DNA of 46,365 nucleotides, taken from positions 1 through 46,365 of the forward strand of contig JAIOWV010000002.1 in the NCBI GenBank assembly GCA_021741945.1, read 5' to 3'. The position numbers and the translations under genes are program-made. Shown piece by piece: positions 24,102 to 31,667 of the stretch. The stretch is from Pontimonas sp. (GTDB taxonomy: Bacteria; Actinomycetota; Actinomycetes; Actinomycetales; Microbacteriaceae). The notes below the pieces were generated by a model that searched no databases, was not told where the DNA came from, and saw only the letters and a program-made list of their open reading frames with translations. The stretch's first letter is position 1. Each line of letters opens with the position of its first letter.

Positions 24102-24587
24102 GTGGCATCAAAACAGTGGGTTGAGGCGCGAGCAGCGGAGTTGCTCGCTGCGCATTCTCTCCCTGACTGGTCGTTCGGCTGGGACAACGCAAAGACCCGC
24201 TTCGGGCAGTGCAGCCACCGATACCGGCGCATCAGCCTGTCTCGATATCTCAGCGCAGCGGGATCAGAGGATGAATCTGAACAGGTGCTCTTGCATGAGA
24301 TCGCCCACGCCTTAGCCGGCGTTCGAGTGGGCCACGGAGAGAAGTGGCTGAGGATTGCACGCTCTATTGGCTACCGCGGGCAGCGCACGCACACATCGCC
24401 AGCGGCAACGGAGCATGCGAAGTGGCGGGGCTTGTGCCCCAGTGGGCACGAAATCATTCGGTTTAGAAAACCGTCCAGACCCATGTCCTGCGCGAAGTGC
24501 GAGCGGCGGTTCAACCCGACCTATCTGATCGTGTGGACGGAGAGGACTTACGCCTCGACCGTGACCTCTTTCCAAAACGCGACATAG
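24102..24587 (+). CDS. SprT-like zinc metallopeptidase-domain protein
   Basis: 161 aa. It has the HExxH motif HEIAH at residues 65-69 and a probable third ligand H78 in VGHGEKW, as in SprT/Spartan-type proteases. A C-terminal zinc ribbon is formed by C112 (LCPSGH) and C130/C133 (SCAKC). Spartan relatives cleave DNA-protein crosslinks in eukaryotes; the role of short bacterial forms is unproven. The start is a GTG at 24102, with TACCCT (24090-24095) ending six bases before it. Its last 40 bases overlap the convergent DUF427 gene. Confidence 0.8.
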   Translation: MASKQWVEARAAELLAAHSLPDWSFGWDNAKTRFGQCSHRYRRISLSRYLSAAGSEDESEQVLLHEIAHALAGVRVGHGEKWLRIARSIGYRGQRTHTSPAATEHAKWRGLCPSGHEIIRFRKPSRPMSCAKCERRFNPTYLIVWTERTYASTVTSFQNAT

Positions 24588-24850
24588 TTCGCAAAGTCTG
24601 TGCCCACTCGCTCGGCAGCTCCGGGGCGAAGATTGGGATAGGACCATGCGCGATCCGGAAAGGCCTGGCCATCAACCGTGAGGATGAAGTACTGGCACTC
24701 GCCCTTCCAAGGGCACACATAGGGGGTGGGGCTCTTGGTGAAGTACTCGTCCTTTAGAGCCGAGGGCGGGAAATACCAATTGCCTTCAATCTTCACCAGC
24801 TGATCGTCGGCGGCTTCAGCAATAACTACGTTGTTCAAGAGAGCTTTCAT
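24548..24850 (-). CDS. DUF427 domain protein
   Basis: 100 aa covering a complete DUF427 domain: an N-terminal strand with a bound-ligand pattern (VVIAEAADDQLVKIEGNWYFPPSALKDEYFTKS) then TPYVCPWKGECQYFILTVDG and AWSYPNLRPGAAERVGTDFANYVAFW. Family members are widespread in actinobacteria but have no firmly established reaction. TAAGCT (24857-24862) ends six bases before the ATG, implying a leaderless mRNA. The 3' end lies antisense to the SprT-like gene. Confidence 0.85.
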   Translation of the reverse strand: MKALLNNVVIAEAADDQLVKIEGNWYFPPSALKDEYFTKSPTPYVCPWKGECQYFILTVDGQAFPDRAWSYPNLRPGAAERVGTDFANYVAFWKEVTVEA

Positions 24851-24856
24851 AGCTGA

Positions 24857-24866
24857 AGCTTAGGCT
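24857..24866. promoter_or_regulatory. Shared divergent -10 element for the DUF427 and SRPBCC-methyltransferase genes
   Basis: The ten bases AGCTTAGGCT hold TAGGCT on the plus strand (24861-24866) and TAAGCT on the minus strand (24857-24862), sharing the central TA. The minus -10 serves the DUF427 gene; the plus -10 would give the methyltransferase gene a leader of about 28 nt with AAGAGAG near its GTG. Confidence 0.55.
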
Positions 24867-24900
24867 TATCGGCTGATGGTCACCCGGGTAAGAGAGACTA

Positions 24901-25995
24901 GTGACCGTGATGAGCTTTACGCGCCGAGTCGAACTCCCCTGCACGGTCTCAGACGCTTTCCTTGCGCTGCACAATCCAGAAGTTTTCCGGAAAGTGTCGA
25001 AGCCTTTTCTCGTCTTCAGGCCACTGCGCCCCTCATCGTTTCCCGAGCACTACGAGAGTGGCAAAAGCTATGTCGTTGGGGCGAGAGCGTTTGGGCTTAT
25101 TCCGCTGGGCACGCAGGAAATCAACCCGACCACATCCAGTGACGCAGTGCGCTCCGTGTTCGTTGATAACGGGCGAGGGCTTGGTGGGGCGCTTGGCGTC
25201 ATGAAGCACTTCCACCACACGATGACCCTGGAACCCAGCGGCCGGGGGCCGACGGTGTTGACCGACACGCTCGAGTGGGATGCCGGTGCTCTTAGCCCCG
25301 CCTTCTGGATTGGTTTTCGCTTCTTCTGGTGGTGGCGCCACATCGTGATGAAGCGACTTGCGCCAAGCTGGAGAAACCCCCAGACGGCATCCTGGGAGGC
25401 GCGCTACCGGAGTGCCACGATGTGGAGCGGGCGGGTGAACCCGACTCTGGTGAACCACGCGCCGTTGCGTCCAGGCGGGACCGCTCTCGACGTCGGAGCT
25501 GGAGAAGGTGCTGACGCGCTGTGGCTTGCGGAGCAGGGCTATTCGGTGACGGCGGTTGATGCCTCGACCTACGCCGTTGGACGAGGGGAGGCTGAGCGTA
25601 TCCGGCGCGACCGGGCTGACGGACAGACCCGCACAGTGCGCTGGATTGGTGCGAATGCACTTACTGATGATCTCCCACAACCGCCCGTGGGATATGACCT
25701 AGTCGTGGCCCACTTTCTGCACCTCCCACGGCCAGAGCGAGCCGTTATCTGGAAGAAGCTCGTCGACGCCGTTGCCCCCGGTGGAACGCTACTAATTGTG
25801 GGTCACCACGTCGACGATCTCTCAGCGGGAATTCGACGCCCGCCTGAAGAGCTCATGTTCGATGACGATGAACTCTCAGCCCTTGTCCCAAAGTCCTGGA
25901 CCAAATCCTCTGTCCAGAAGGAGAAACGCCAACAGACGCTGGCGGATGCGACGACCGTCACTGTGACTGACATCGTCCTCGTGGCAATGCGCTAG
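24901..25995 (+). CDS. Fusion of an SRPBCC ligand-binding domain and a SAM-dependent methyltransferase
   Basis: 364 aa in two parts. Residues 1-155 resemble an SRPBCC (START-like) domain: FTRRVELPCTVSDAFLALHNPEVFRKVS at the start, a beta-rich middle, and a long C-terminal helix with FFWWWRHIVMKRLAPSW. Residues 185-364 are a class I methyltransferase, with the SAM-binding loop LDVGAGEGADALWLAEQG, the acidic VTAVDAS at the end of strand 2, and APGGTLLIVGHH after strand 4. The start could be the GTG at 24901, the GTG at 24907 or the ATG at 24910. SRPBCC domains bind hydrophobic ligands, so a methylated lipophilic substrate is a guess. Its stop shares CTAG with the convergent gene. Confidence 0.75.
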   Translation: MTVMSFTRRVELPCTVSDAFLALHNPEVFRKVSKPFLVFRPLRPSSFPEHYESGKSYVVGARAFGLIPLGTQEINPTTSSDAVRSVFVDNGRGLGGALGVMKHFHHTMTLEPSGRGPTVLTDTLEWDAGALSPAFWIGFRFFWWWRHIVMKRLAPSWRNPQTASWEARYRSATMWSGRVNPTLVNHAPLRPGGTALDVGAGEGADALWLAEQGYSVTAVDASTYAVGRGEAERIRRDRADGQTRTVRWIGANALTDDLPQPPVGYDLVVAHFLHLPRPERAVIWKKLVDAVAPGGTLLIVGHHVDDLSAGIRRPPEELMFDDDELSALVPKSWTKSSVQKEKRQQTLADATTVTVTDIVLVAMR

Positions 25996-26531
25996 GGCAG
26001 AGCCCCCACGCTCGCAAGCGCAGCTTTCAGCAGAGCGCCTCGTCCACCTTCGAGTTCACGCAACACCTCGTTGGACGTAACTTCTTCCGGGGTCATCCAG
26101 GTCATATCAAGCGCGTCCTGACGAGGTTCGCAGGTCCCTGTCACCGGAACTACATAAACCAACGAGACAGCGTGCTGTCTCGTGTCCACATACTTCGCGC
26201 CGGGGAAGGGGAAGTACTCCGCCACATGAGCCGGCTGCATAGAGGAGGGTAGTTGCGGGAAGGCCATGGGGCCGAGATCTTTTTCGAGGTGGCGGAATAG
26301 GGCGTCGCGGACGCTTTCGCCAAACATCACGCGACCAGCGACCAACGCCCGTGCGATGGAACCCTCCGCAGACACGCGAAGCAACAAACCAACCTCGGTG
26401 ACCTGGCCCATCCCATCGAGTCGAACGGGGACAGCCTCAACGTACAGAAGCGGCAGTCGTGCGCGAATCTCTGTGAGCTCGTCATCAGAGAGCCAGCCAG
26501 GATTCGGGTCGGGGGTTCTCGTGGAGGACAT
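25992..26531 (-). CDS. Nudix-fold-like protein (DUF4916 type)
   Basis: 179 aa from the ATG at 26531 (MSSTRTPDPNPGWLSDDELTEIRARLPLLYVEAVPVRLDGMGQVTEVGLLLR). The fold pattern resembles Nudix proteins (GRVMFGESVRDALFRHLEKDLGPMAFPQLP) but the canonical GX5EX7REUXEEXGU box is degenerate, with GESVRDALFRHLEKDLG in its place, so hydrolase activity is doubtful. The C-terminal DALDMTWMTPEEVTS resembles Nudix C-terminal helices. The longer frame adds 64 residues that are only the shadow of the upstream gene. It lies 10 nt after the glutaredoxin-like gene and is probably co-transcribed. Confidence 0.7.
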   Translation of the reverse strand: MSSTRTPDPNPGWLSDDELTEIRARLPLLYVEAVPVRLDGMGQVTEVGLLLRVSAEGSIARALVAGRVMFGESVRDALFRHLEKDLGPMAFPQLPSSMQPAHVAEYFPFPGAKYVDTRQHAVSLVYVVPVTGTCEPRQDALDMTWMTPEEVTSNEVLRELEGGRGALLKAALASVGALP

Positions 26532-26541
26532 GGCTTCTTTT

Positions 26542-26820
26542 CTACTCTGATTCGCTGGCTTGGGGAAGACCACCGCTGGAGACCAGTGCGTCGGCAAGCG
26601 CCTGCGCATCCACGTGCCAGTAAGCGAACTCCTGATCGTCGATGTGAACGACAGGAATCTTCTCCGAATACTCGGTCTCCCACTCGGGCTTTTCGTGGAG
26701 ATTACGGTGTTCGAGCACCACATTGGAAAAGTTCTTCACAACGCCCTGGATGACCAGATCCGCGTCATCACAGAGGTGACAGCCGGGGTTACCGATCAAT
26801 CGGACCGTGATGCTCTTCAC
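26542..26820 (-). CDS. Glutaredoxin-like thiol protein
   Basis: 92 aa with the thioredoxin-fold active site C14-x-x-C17 (IGNPGCHLCDDAD) and the cis-Pro text EKIPVVHIDDQEFAYWHVD. It fits the short glutaredoxin-like/DUF836 family, which may use mycothiol or thioredoxin reductase in actinobacteria. The start is a GTG at 26820; TAGGGT (26827-26832) ends six bases before it, so the mRNA is probably leaderless. First gene of a two-gene unit with the Nudix-like gene. Confidence 0.85.
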   Translation of the reverse strand: MKSITVRLIGNPGCHLCDDADLVIQGVVKNFSNVVLEHRNLHEKPEWETEYSEKIPVVHIDDQEFAYWHVDAQALADALVSSGGLPQASESE

Positions 26821-26826
26821 AGACTC

Positions 26827-26836
26827 ACCCTATGCT
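26827..26836. promoter_or_regulatory. Shared divergent -10 element for the glutaredoxin and HAD genes
   Basis: The ten bases ACCCTATGCT hold TATGCT on the plus strand (26831-26836) and TAGGGT on the minus strand (26827-26832), overlapping by the central TA. The minus -10 is six bases from the GTG of the glutaredoxin gene; the plus -10 is nine bases from the ATG of the HAD gene. Both transcripts would have almost no leader. Confidence 0.6.
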
Positions 26837-26845
26837 GAAGTTCGA

Positions 26846-27598
26846 ATGAAGACAGTGACGTCGAAGTCGAAAAAGAGTTCGGGCTCCCCCGTGGTGGTGT
26901 TTGTTGATGTCGACAACACCTTGGTTCGCGGAGCTAGCATCTACATGTTTGCCATCGAGGCGTGGAAATCCGGTTTCATCCGATGGCATCACGTCATTCC
27001 TGCGCTCTTTCATCAGCGCTCCTTCATCAAGCAGGGCGAGACCACCAAGAGAGTCAAATCCACCAGGGAGCGAGCTCAGGCTCTAGCGGCCGGTCATTCC
27101 CTGGCCGACTTCATCCAGGTCGGCGAGAGCGCATGGCGACGCTCCATTGCACCGAAAGTATTTCCGGACGTTCTTTCTGAGCTGAGGAACCATATGGACG
27201 CCGGTCGCCAAGTGTGGCTGCTGACCGCGAGCCCCGATGTTCTGGCTGGCATCATCGCAAGAGACCTCCGCTTGAGCGGTGCGCTCGGGACAACATTGGA
27301 AATTCAGGACGGTCGCTTCACGGGCGAAATCGAGGGCGAGCTCGTACATGGGCCAATCAAGGCGAAGGCTGCCAAGGACCTTGCGGAATCCTTGGGGGCG
27401 AACCTCACCGAGTGCTACGCGTACTCAGACTCAGTAGCGGATGTGCCGCTTCTGGAGTTGGTCGGCAACCCGGTTGCCGTCAACCCAGACCCAGGCCTCT
27501 TGGCGCTTGCCACCGAACGAGGCTGGCCGATCCTCTGGCCCGAGGGCACCGGCCGCCACGAAAAGTCTCGAACCAAAAAGGGCAGAGAAAAGCGCTGA
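26846..27598 (+). CDS. HAD-superfamily phosphatase, SerB-like (subfamily IB)
   Basis: 250 aa from the ATG at 26846. The HAD nucleophile motif is DVDNTL (residues 21-26), motif II is WLLTASPDV, the Lys of motif III lies in GPIKAKAAKDL, and motif IV is YSDSVADVPLLELVG. The alpha-helical cap (AWKSGFIRWHHVIPALFHQRSFIK) is the IB type, shared by SerB and by lipid-phosphate phosphatases; the substrate is not determined. The 13-residue longer frame begins upstream of the -10 box and is not used. The last bases of the gene form part of the convergent bS22 terminator. Confidence 0.85.
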   Translation: MKTVTSKSKKSSGSPVVVFVDVDNTLVRGASIYMFAIEAWKSGFIRWHHVIPALFHQRSFIKQGETTKRVKSTRERAQALAAGHSLADFIQVGESAWRRSIAPKVFPDVLSELRNHMDAGRQVWLLTASPDVLAGIIARDLRLSGALGTTLEIQDGRFTGEIEGELVHGPIKAKAAKDLAESLGANLTECYAYSDSVADVPLLELVGNPVAVNPDPGLLALATERGWPILWPEGTGRHEKSRTKKGREKR

Positions 27599-27623
27599 CC
27601 ACTGCAGAGCAGGGGCCAGCGCT
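27585..27623 (-). terminator. Intrinsic terminator after the bS22 gene
   Basis: On the minus strand a 10-bp stem (27614-27623 with 27591-27600, one G-U pair) is followed directly by TTTTCT (27585-27590). It lies 15 bases past the bS22 stop and overlaps the 3' end of the convergent HAD gene, whose stop codon is inside the stem. Confidence 0.75.
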
Positions 27624-27637
27624 GTAGCTCGAAGTTT

Positions 27638-27736
27638 CTACTTCTTGTTGCGACGCTGGTGGCGAGTCTTGCGAAGCAACTTGCGGTGCTTCTTCTTCGC
27701 CATACGCTTGCGGCGCTTCTTGATAACGGAGCCCAT
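27638..27736 (-). CDS. Small ribosomal subunit protein bS22
   Basis: A 32-residue, extremely basic protein, [20 protein letters not shown] then [12 protein letters not shown]. This is the AURKAIP1/COX24-type protein seen as bS22 in mycobacterial ribosome structures, where it sits at the decoding side of the 30S subunit. A good ribosome-binding site (AAGGA, six bases before the ATG at 27736) decides the start. It lies 80 nt downstream of the excisionase-type HTH gene, the same pairing as Rv0500A-Rv0500B in Mycobacterium tuberculosis. Confidence 0.92.
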   Translation of the reverse strand: MGSVIKKRRKRMAKKKHRKLLRKTRHQRRNKK

Positions 27737-27815
27737 TAAGTTTCCTTCAGACGGTGGTGCAAAGAACTGTGTCTCGATTTAGACAACCTGTGGAGTCTAG
27801 CGCAGGCTTTGCGCC

Positions 27816-28025
27816 CTACCCCACCTGGTTCAGATTCTCACCAGAACCGGCGGTATACATCCACTGCGCTACGGCCGATTCGGGAATGCGAAATGATCGG
27901 CCAAAACGAATTGCGGGAACCTCGCCGGAGTGAACCATCCGGTAGACGGTCATGGTGGAGACCCTCATTATCTCGGCCACCTCGTTGACGGTGAGGAAGC
28001 GCATCTGGGACAGAGGGGAGGACAT
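27816..28025 (-). CDS. Small excisionase/MerR-type helix-turn-helix protein
   Basis: 69 aa, almost all one winged HTH of the excisionase/BldC type: MRFLTVNEVAEIMRVSTMTVYRMVHSGEVPAIRFGRSFRIPESAVAQWM. It corresponds in size and position to the small DNA-binding protein beside bS22 and proC in other actinobacteria. BldC of Streptomyces is a related developmental regulator, but orthology is not shown. GAGAGAACG before the ATG at 28025 is a likely ribosome-binding site. Confidence 0.85.
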   Translation of the reverse strand: MSSPLSQMRFLTVNEVAEIMRVSTMTVYRMVHSGEVPAIRFGRSFRIPESAVAQWMYTAGSGENLNQVG

Positions 28026-28115
28026 CGTTCTCTCGCTTGTGCTGGGGCCTAGGTGACTGGTGTGGGGACTGTTACCTGAGCAACCCTAGGGGTAGCAGGG
28101 AAGCGTGTAAAGAGA

Positions 28116-28505
28116 TTATTTCCTAATGCCAGAGATGAGGTTCCAGGCTCGGTCGATGCCATCACTGAGTAGTCCCCCGGTTGCCCGCCCGAGAATCGTG
28201 AGGTCAATGAAGGGCACTGAGTTGTCGGGCGCCGGGCCACCGGTGAACCCAGCAAGCCAATCGTTGAGCGAAACCAGTGGAGCCTTATCGAGTCGATAGA
28301 ACCTGTGCTGTCCATCTTCGCGGACCCGAACAACGCCCGCCTCGCGCAGGACCTTCAGGTGCTTTGAGACGGTGGGCTGGGTGATACCTAGCGCCTCGAC
28401 GAGCTCGCCCACGCTCATCTCGTTATCGTCGCCGCTTGCACCGTGGAGAAGAGTCACAATGTCACGGCGGGTTTCGTCAGCGAGCACGTCAAAGAGGTCA
28501 GTCAT
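28116..28505 (-). CDS. ArsR-family winged-helix regulator
   Basis: 129 aa with the ArsR/SmtB fold in residues 1-75 (LFDVLADETRRDIVTLLHGASGDDNEMSVGELVEALGITQPTVSKHLKVLREAGVVRVREDGQHRFYRLD). The ELCVCDL metal site of metal-sensing members is missing, so it is probably not a metal sensor. The C-terminal part (FIDLTILGRATGGLLSDGIDRAWNLISGIRK) is not assigned. A TACGCT -10 (28514-28519) ends eight bases before the ATG. It is divergent from trkH, but a regulatory link is only inferred from that. Confidence 0.87.
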   Translation of the reverse strand: MTDLFDVLADETRRDIVTLLHGASGDDNEMSVGELVEALGITQPTVSKHLKVLREAGVVRVREDGQHRFYRLDKAPLVSLNDWLAGFTGGPAPDNSVPFIDLTILGRATGGLLSDGIDRAWNLISGIRK

Positions 28506-28588
28506 AACTGAGTAGCGTACAAGGCCCCAAGGAGGAGTACCATGGCGAGCGCTGTCTGAGATTCAGATAAGGAAGAAGGCTCAGTTCC

Positions 28589-30118
28589 GTGTCGTCGTGG
28601 CTGACGTCTCTCACACGTCGTAAGTCATCGAGAATCCCTCGTCGATCTCGATCTGTTTCGCGGGGCGCATCAACTGCAGCGCCCAGTGGCTTCCGCGGTG
28701 TTCTTTTCAAGGCCCAGTCTCTATTAGGTGGCCAAGCTTCGACACTGACTATCGGCACGTTCCTGATCTTGACCGCCATCACCACCACCTTGCTGATGCT
28801 CCCAGCGGCCGCCGCTTCGGGTGAAGCCACCAACCTGGCAGATGCAATGTTTACTGCGGTCTCTGCAATTTGTGTCACTGGGTTGACGACCGTCGACATG
28901 GCTACTCATTGGTCGCCCTTTGGCCACACCGTCGTCTTCTTGGCCATGCAGATCGGTGGCATCGGTGTCATGACGCTCGCCACACTGCTCGCTGTCATCG
29001 CTTCCAAGCGCCTGGGGCTCTCGGCTCGGAAGATGATTGCTGTGGACGTGGACCCCTCAAGGCTCCACGAGCGCGAAGGGCTCGATGGCCACGGAATGCG
29101 GTTGGGCGATGTAAAGGGACTCCTTCGCACCGTTCTCATTAGCGTGATTGCTATCGAGGCAGCGCTGGCCGCCATCATCATTCCCCGCCTGTTGATTGCT
29201 GGGCTCGACCCGGTTGACGCCCTCTGGCAGGGTGGCTACCTCGCCGTCTCTGCATTTACCAACACAGGATTTGTCCCCCTGGTTGACGGGCTCTCGCCCT
29301 TCGCGAACGACCCCGTGATGGTCTTCACCATCGGAATCGGAGTCTTCTTGGGAAGCCTCGGATTCCCCGTCATCTATGCGCTGGCTCGCGCGGTGAAGAC
29401 GAGTCGTCGCCGTCGTCGCGGCCTCACTCTCTCCCACGGTCGCGTCGGAATGCACGCCAAGCTCACCCTGGCGACGACCACAATTCTGTTGGTGGTCGGA
29501 GCTCTCGCAATAGGCGCACTCGAGTGGGGCAACGAGAAGACCCTCGCCACCCAGGATGTGCTCTATCGCCCCATGACGGCGCTATTCACCTCGATGATGT
29601 CGCGCTCCGGTGGATTCAGCACGGTGGACACTTCAGAGTTTGGTGGCGCGACGCTGCTGGTTCTCGACATGCTGATGTTTGTTGGTGGCGGTTCGGCCTC
29701 CACGGCAGGTGGCATCAAGGTGACAACTCTCGCAATTCTTTTCCTCGCCGCATTCGCTGAATCTCGAGGCGACCAGGACATCGTCGTCTATGAGCGTCGT
29801 ATCCCTTCGGACACCGTCCGCCTCGCCGTGAGCGTGGTGCTCTGGGGAGCAAGCATTGTGGTGTTCGCAACGATTGCAATCCTCACCATCACAGATGAAC
29901 CGCTTGAGAAGGTTCTCTTTGATGTGATCTCCGCGTTTGCCACCTGTGGCCTGAGCGCTGGTCTGACCAGCGCCGAGCTCCCGGACGCAGCCAAATATGT
30001 CCTGGCAGCAACCATGTTGCTGGGTCGGGTTGGTACAGTGACGCTGGCAACAGCTCTCAGTGGAACCCACCGTCAGACGGTGTACCGCCGTGCAAAAGAA
30101 AGGCCAATCGTTGGTTGA
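28589..30118 (+). CDS. trkH: TrkH/KtrB-type potassium uptake channel subunit
   Basis: 509 aa membrane protein that moves K+ across the cytoplasmic membrane together with a TrkA/KtrA gating ring. The four filter loops can be read: SAICVTGLTTVD, SAFTNTGFVPL, MSRSGGFSTVD and SAFATCGLSAGLT, each with its conserved Gly. A 50-residue basic N terminus precedes the first helix. Start GTG at 28589 with AAGAAGG ten bases upstream; TACCAT (28538-28543) is a possible -10. It overlaps trkA by eight bases. It could equally be named ktrB. Confidence 0.93.
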   Translation: MSSWLTSLTRRKSSRIPRRSRSVSRGASTAAPSGFRGVLFKAQSLLGGQASTLTIGTFLILTAITTTLLMLPAAAASGEATNLADAMFTAVSAICVTGLTTVDMATHWSPFGHTVVFLAMQIGGIGVMTLATLLAVIASKRLGLSARKMIAVDVDPSRLHEREGLDGHGMRLGDVKGLLRTVLISVIAIEAALAAIIIPRLLIAGLDPVDALWQGGYLAVSAFTNTGFVPLVDGLSPFANDPVMVFTIGIGVFLGSLGFPVIYALARAVKTSRRRRRGLTLSHGRVGMHAKLTLATTTILLVVGALAIGALEWGNEKTLATQDVLYRPMTALFTSMMSRSGGFSTVDTSEFGGATLLVLDMLMFVGGGSASTAGGIKVTTLAILFLAAFAESRGDQDIVVYERRIPSDTVRLAVSVVLWGASIVVFATIAILTITDEPLEKVLFDVISAFATCGLSAGLTSAELPDAAKYVLAATMLLGRVGTVTLATALSGTHRQTVYRRAKERPIVG

Positions 30119-30782
30119 GAAAATCCCCCACGACGCACCCGTCCTTGTCATCGGACTGGGGCGCTTCGGTGCAGCAACTGCGGGCGAGCTGGACAAGCTC
30201 GGCCGCGACATCCTCGCCATCGACGAAGATCCCGCTCTCGTTCAGAAGTGGGCCGACCGTGTGAAGCACACCGCCGTTCTCGATGCGACCAACCTGAACG
30301 CGCTGCAGCAAATCGGCGCTGGCGATTTCCCCATCGCCGTCGTTGCTATCGGTTCTTCCATTGAAGCCAGCGTGCTGATTACGACCAACCTCGTGGACCT
30401 CAAAGTTCCCCAGATTTGGGCAAAGGCGATCAGTGAATCCCACGGCAAGATCCTGACTCGCATCGGCGCCCACCGTGTGGTCTATCCGGAGCGCGAAGCC
30501 GGCGAGCGCGTCGCTCACTTGGTGTCTGGCCGCATGATCGACTTCATTCGCTTCGATGACAACTTTGCCCTCGTGAAGATGTATCCGCCAAAGCCCATTC
30601 GCGGGCTGTCGCTGACGGACTCGAAGGTGCGCTCCAAGTACAACATCACCGTCGTCGGCGTGAAGTCACCGGGGAAGCCATTCACCTATGCAACAGAGAA
30701 CACTGTGGTGAGCAATCACGACCTGATCATTGTCTCTGGCACAAACGAAGACATCGAGACCTTCGCGGCTCTCGATAAGTAA
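30111..30782 (+). CDS. trkA: TrkA/KtrA-type RCK potassium-uptake regulator
   Basis: 223 aa. The N-terminal RCK domain has a Rossmann motif VLVIGLGRFGAATAGELDKLG followed by the acidic DILAIDED, which binds NAD(H) or ATP/ADP; the RCK-C domain occupies about residues 140-223. I use the TTG at 30111, because AAAGG lies seven bases upstream and the product then starts directly at the domain; the longer open frame runs inside trkH. The stop (TAA) abuts the stop of the convergent proC. Confidence 0.92.
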   Translation: MVEKIPHDAPVLVIGLGRFGAATAGELDKLGRDILAIDEDPALVQKWADRVKHTAVLDATNLNALQQIGAGDFPIAVVAIGSSIEASVLITTNLVDLKVPQIWAKAISESHGKILTRIGAHRVVYPEREAGERVAHLVSGRMIDFIRFDDNFALVKMYPPKPIRGLSLTDSKVRSKYNITVVGVKSPGKPFTYATENTVVSNHDLIIVSGTNEDIETFAALDK

Positions 30783-31607
30783 CTAGCTCTTCGCCATTTC
30801 CTCAGCTCGGGCAATCGCTGCGTTGGTGGCAGCGCGGATGATGCCAGCAATGTCGGCGTCGCCGAAAACAGCCAGGGCCGCCGCGGTTGTGCCAGCGGGG
30901 CTGGTTACTGCCTCGCGCAGCTTTTCCGGGGATTCCCCCGATTGCGCCAGGAGCTCTGCTGCTCCGCGGAAAGTGCTCTCCACCATCACGCGGGCAGCCT
31001 CGTCGCTGAAGCCGCGCTCCTTGGCCACCTCGATGAAACGCTCCATAAAGAAATACACATAGGCAGGCCCAGAACCGGAGATAGAACTCAGGGCGTTGAT
31101 CTCAGACTCCTGAACCTCAATCACAGCGCCAAACGTTTCACACATCGCCCGAATCGTCGCCAGCTCGTCATCGCTGACCCGCGAGCCGCGAGCGATACCC
31201 GTAACGCCAAGGCCGACCTGAGCGGGAGTGTTCGGCATCGTCCGCACCACGGCCCCAGGCCATGCCTGTTCCATGGTCGCCAGCGTGACGCCTGCGGCAA
31301 CACTGACCATGATCGCCTCAGGCTTGGCGGAGGAGGCAATCTCTGACAGGAGGCTCGAAATCTGGGCTGGCTTGACTGCCAGCACAACGATGTCGGCGTC
31401 ATGAACGGCTTCCGAGTTTGCACTTGGCGAAAGCTCAATGCTCTCCGCTGATAGGCCGGTGGCTCGCAACTTGCTCGCCGAGGCCTCAGTGCGCGTCGTA
31501 ACGCGCACCCCCTCAAGGCTGACGCCCGGCCGGGTTAATCCCTGAAGAATCGCCCCACCCATGTTGCCGGTGCCCAGGATTGCAATCCGGGGAAGTTTTG
31601 TGACCAT
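30783..31607 (-). CDS. proC: Pyrroline-5-carboxylate reductase
   Basis: 274 aa, the family's usual length. It reduces pyrroline-5-carboxylate to proline with NAD(P)H in the cytoplasm. The Rossmann motif is IAILGTGNMGGAILQGL, followed by DIVVLAVKPAQ, and the C-terminal signature SGSGPAYVYFFMERFIEVAKERGFS...VMVESTFRGAAELLAQSGESPEKLREAVTSPAGTTAAAL. The ATG at 31607 is chosen because TACACT (31614-31619) ends six bases upstream; the 28-residue longer frame would precede the transcription start. Confidence 0.95.
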   Translation of the reverse strand: MVTKLPRIAILGTGNMGGAILQGLTRPGVSLEGVRVTTRTEASASKLRATGLSAESIELSPSANSEAVHDADIVVLAVKPAQISSLLSEIASSAKPEAIMVSVAAGVTLATMEQAWPGAVVRTMPNTPAQVGLGVTGIARGSRVSDDELATIRAMCETFGAVIEVQESEINALSSISGSGPAYVYFFMERFIEVAKERGFSDEAARVMVESTFRGAAELLAQSGESPEKLREAVTSPAGTTAAALAVFGDADIAGIIRAATNAAIARAEEMAKS

Positions 31608-31613
31608 GGGGCC

Positions 31614-31623
31614 AGTGTAGATT
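31614..31623. promoter_or_regulatory. Shared divergent -10 element for proC and the 31668 gene
   Basis: The ten bases AGTGTAGATT hold TAGATT on the plus strand (31618-31623) and TACACT on the minus strand (31614-31619), sharing the central TA. The minus -10 is six bases from the proC ATG. The plus -10 would start the other transcript near 31630, 38 nt before its ATG. Confidence 0.6.
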
Positions 31624-31667
31624 GAGTGGACCACAGAGACCCAACGTCGGGGAAGCCGGGTGATGTC

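Noticed and set aside
26532-26723. 64-residue N-terminal extension of the Nudix-like protein
   Set aside because: It lies inside the upstream glutaredoxin gene in another frame and has no conserved content; AAAGAAG precedes the ATG at 26531.
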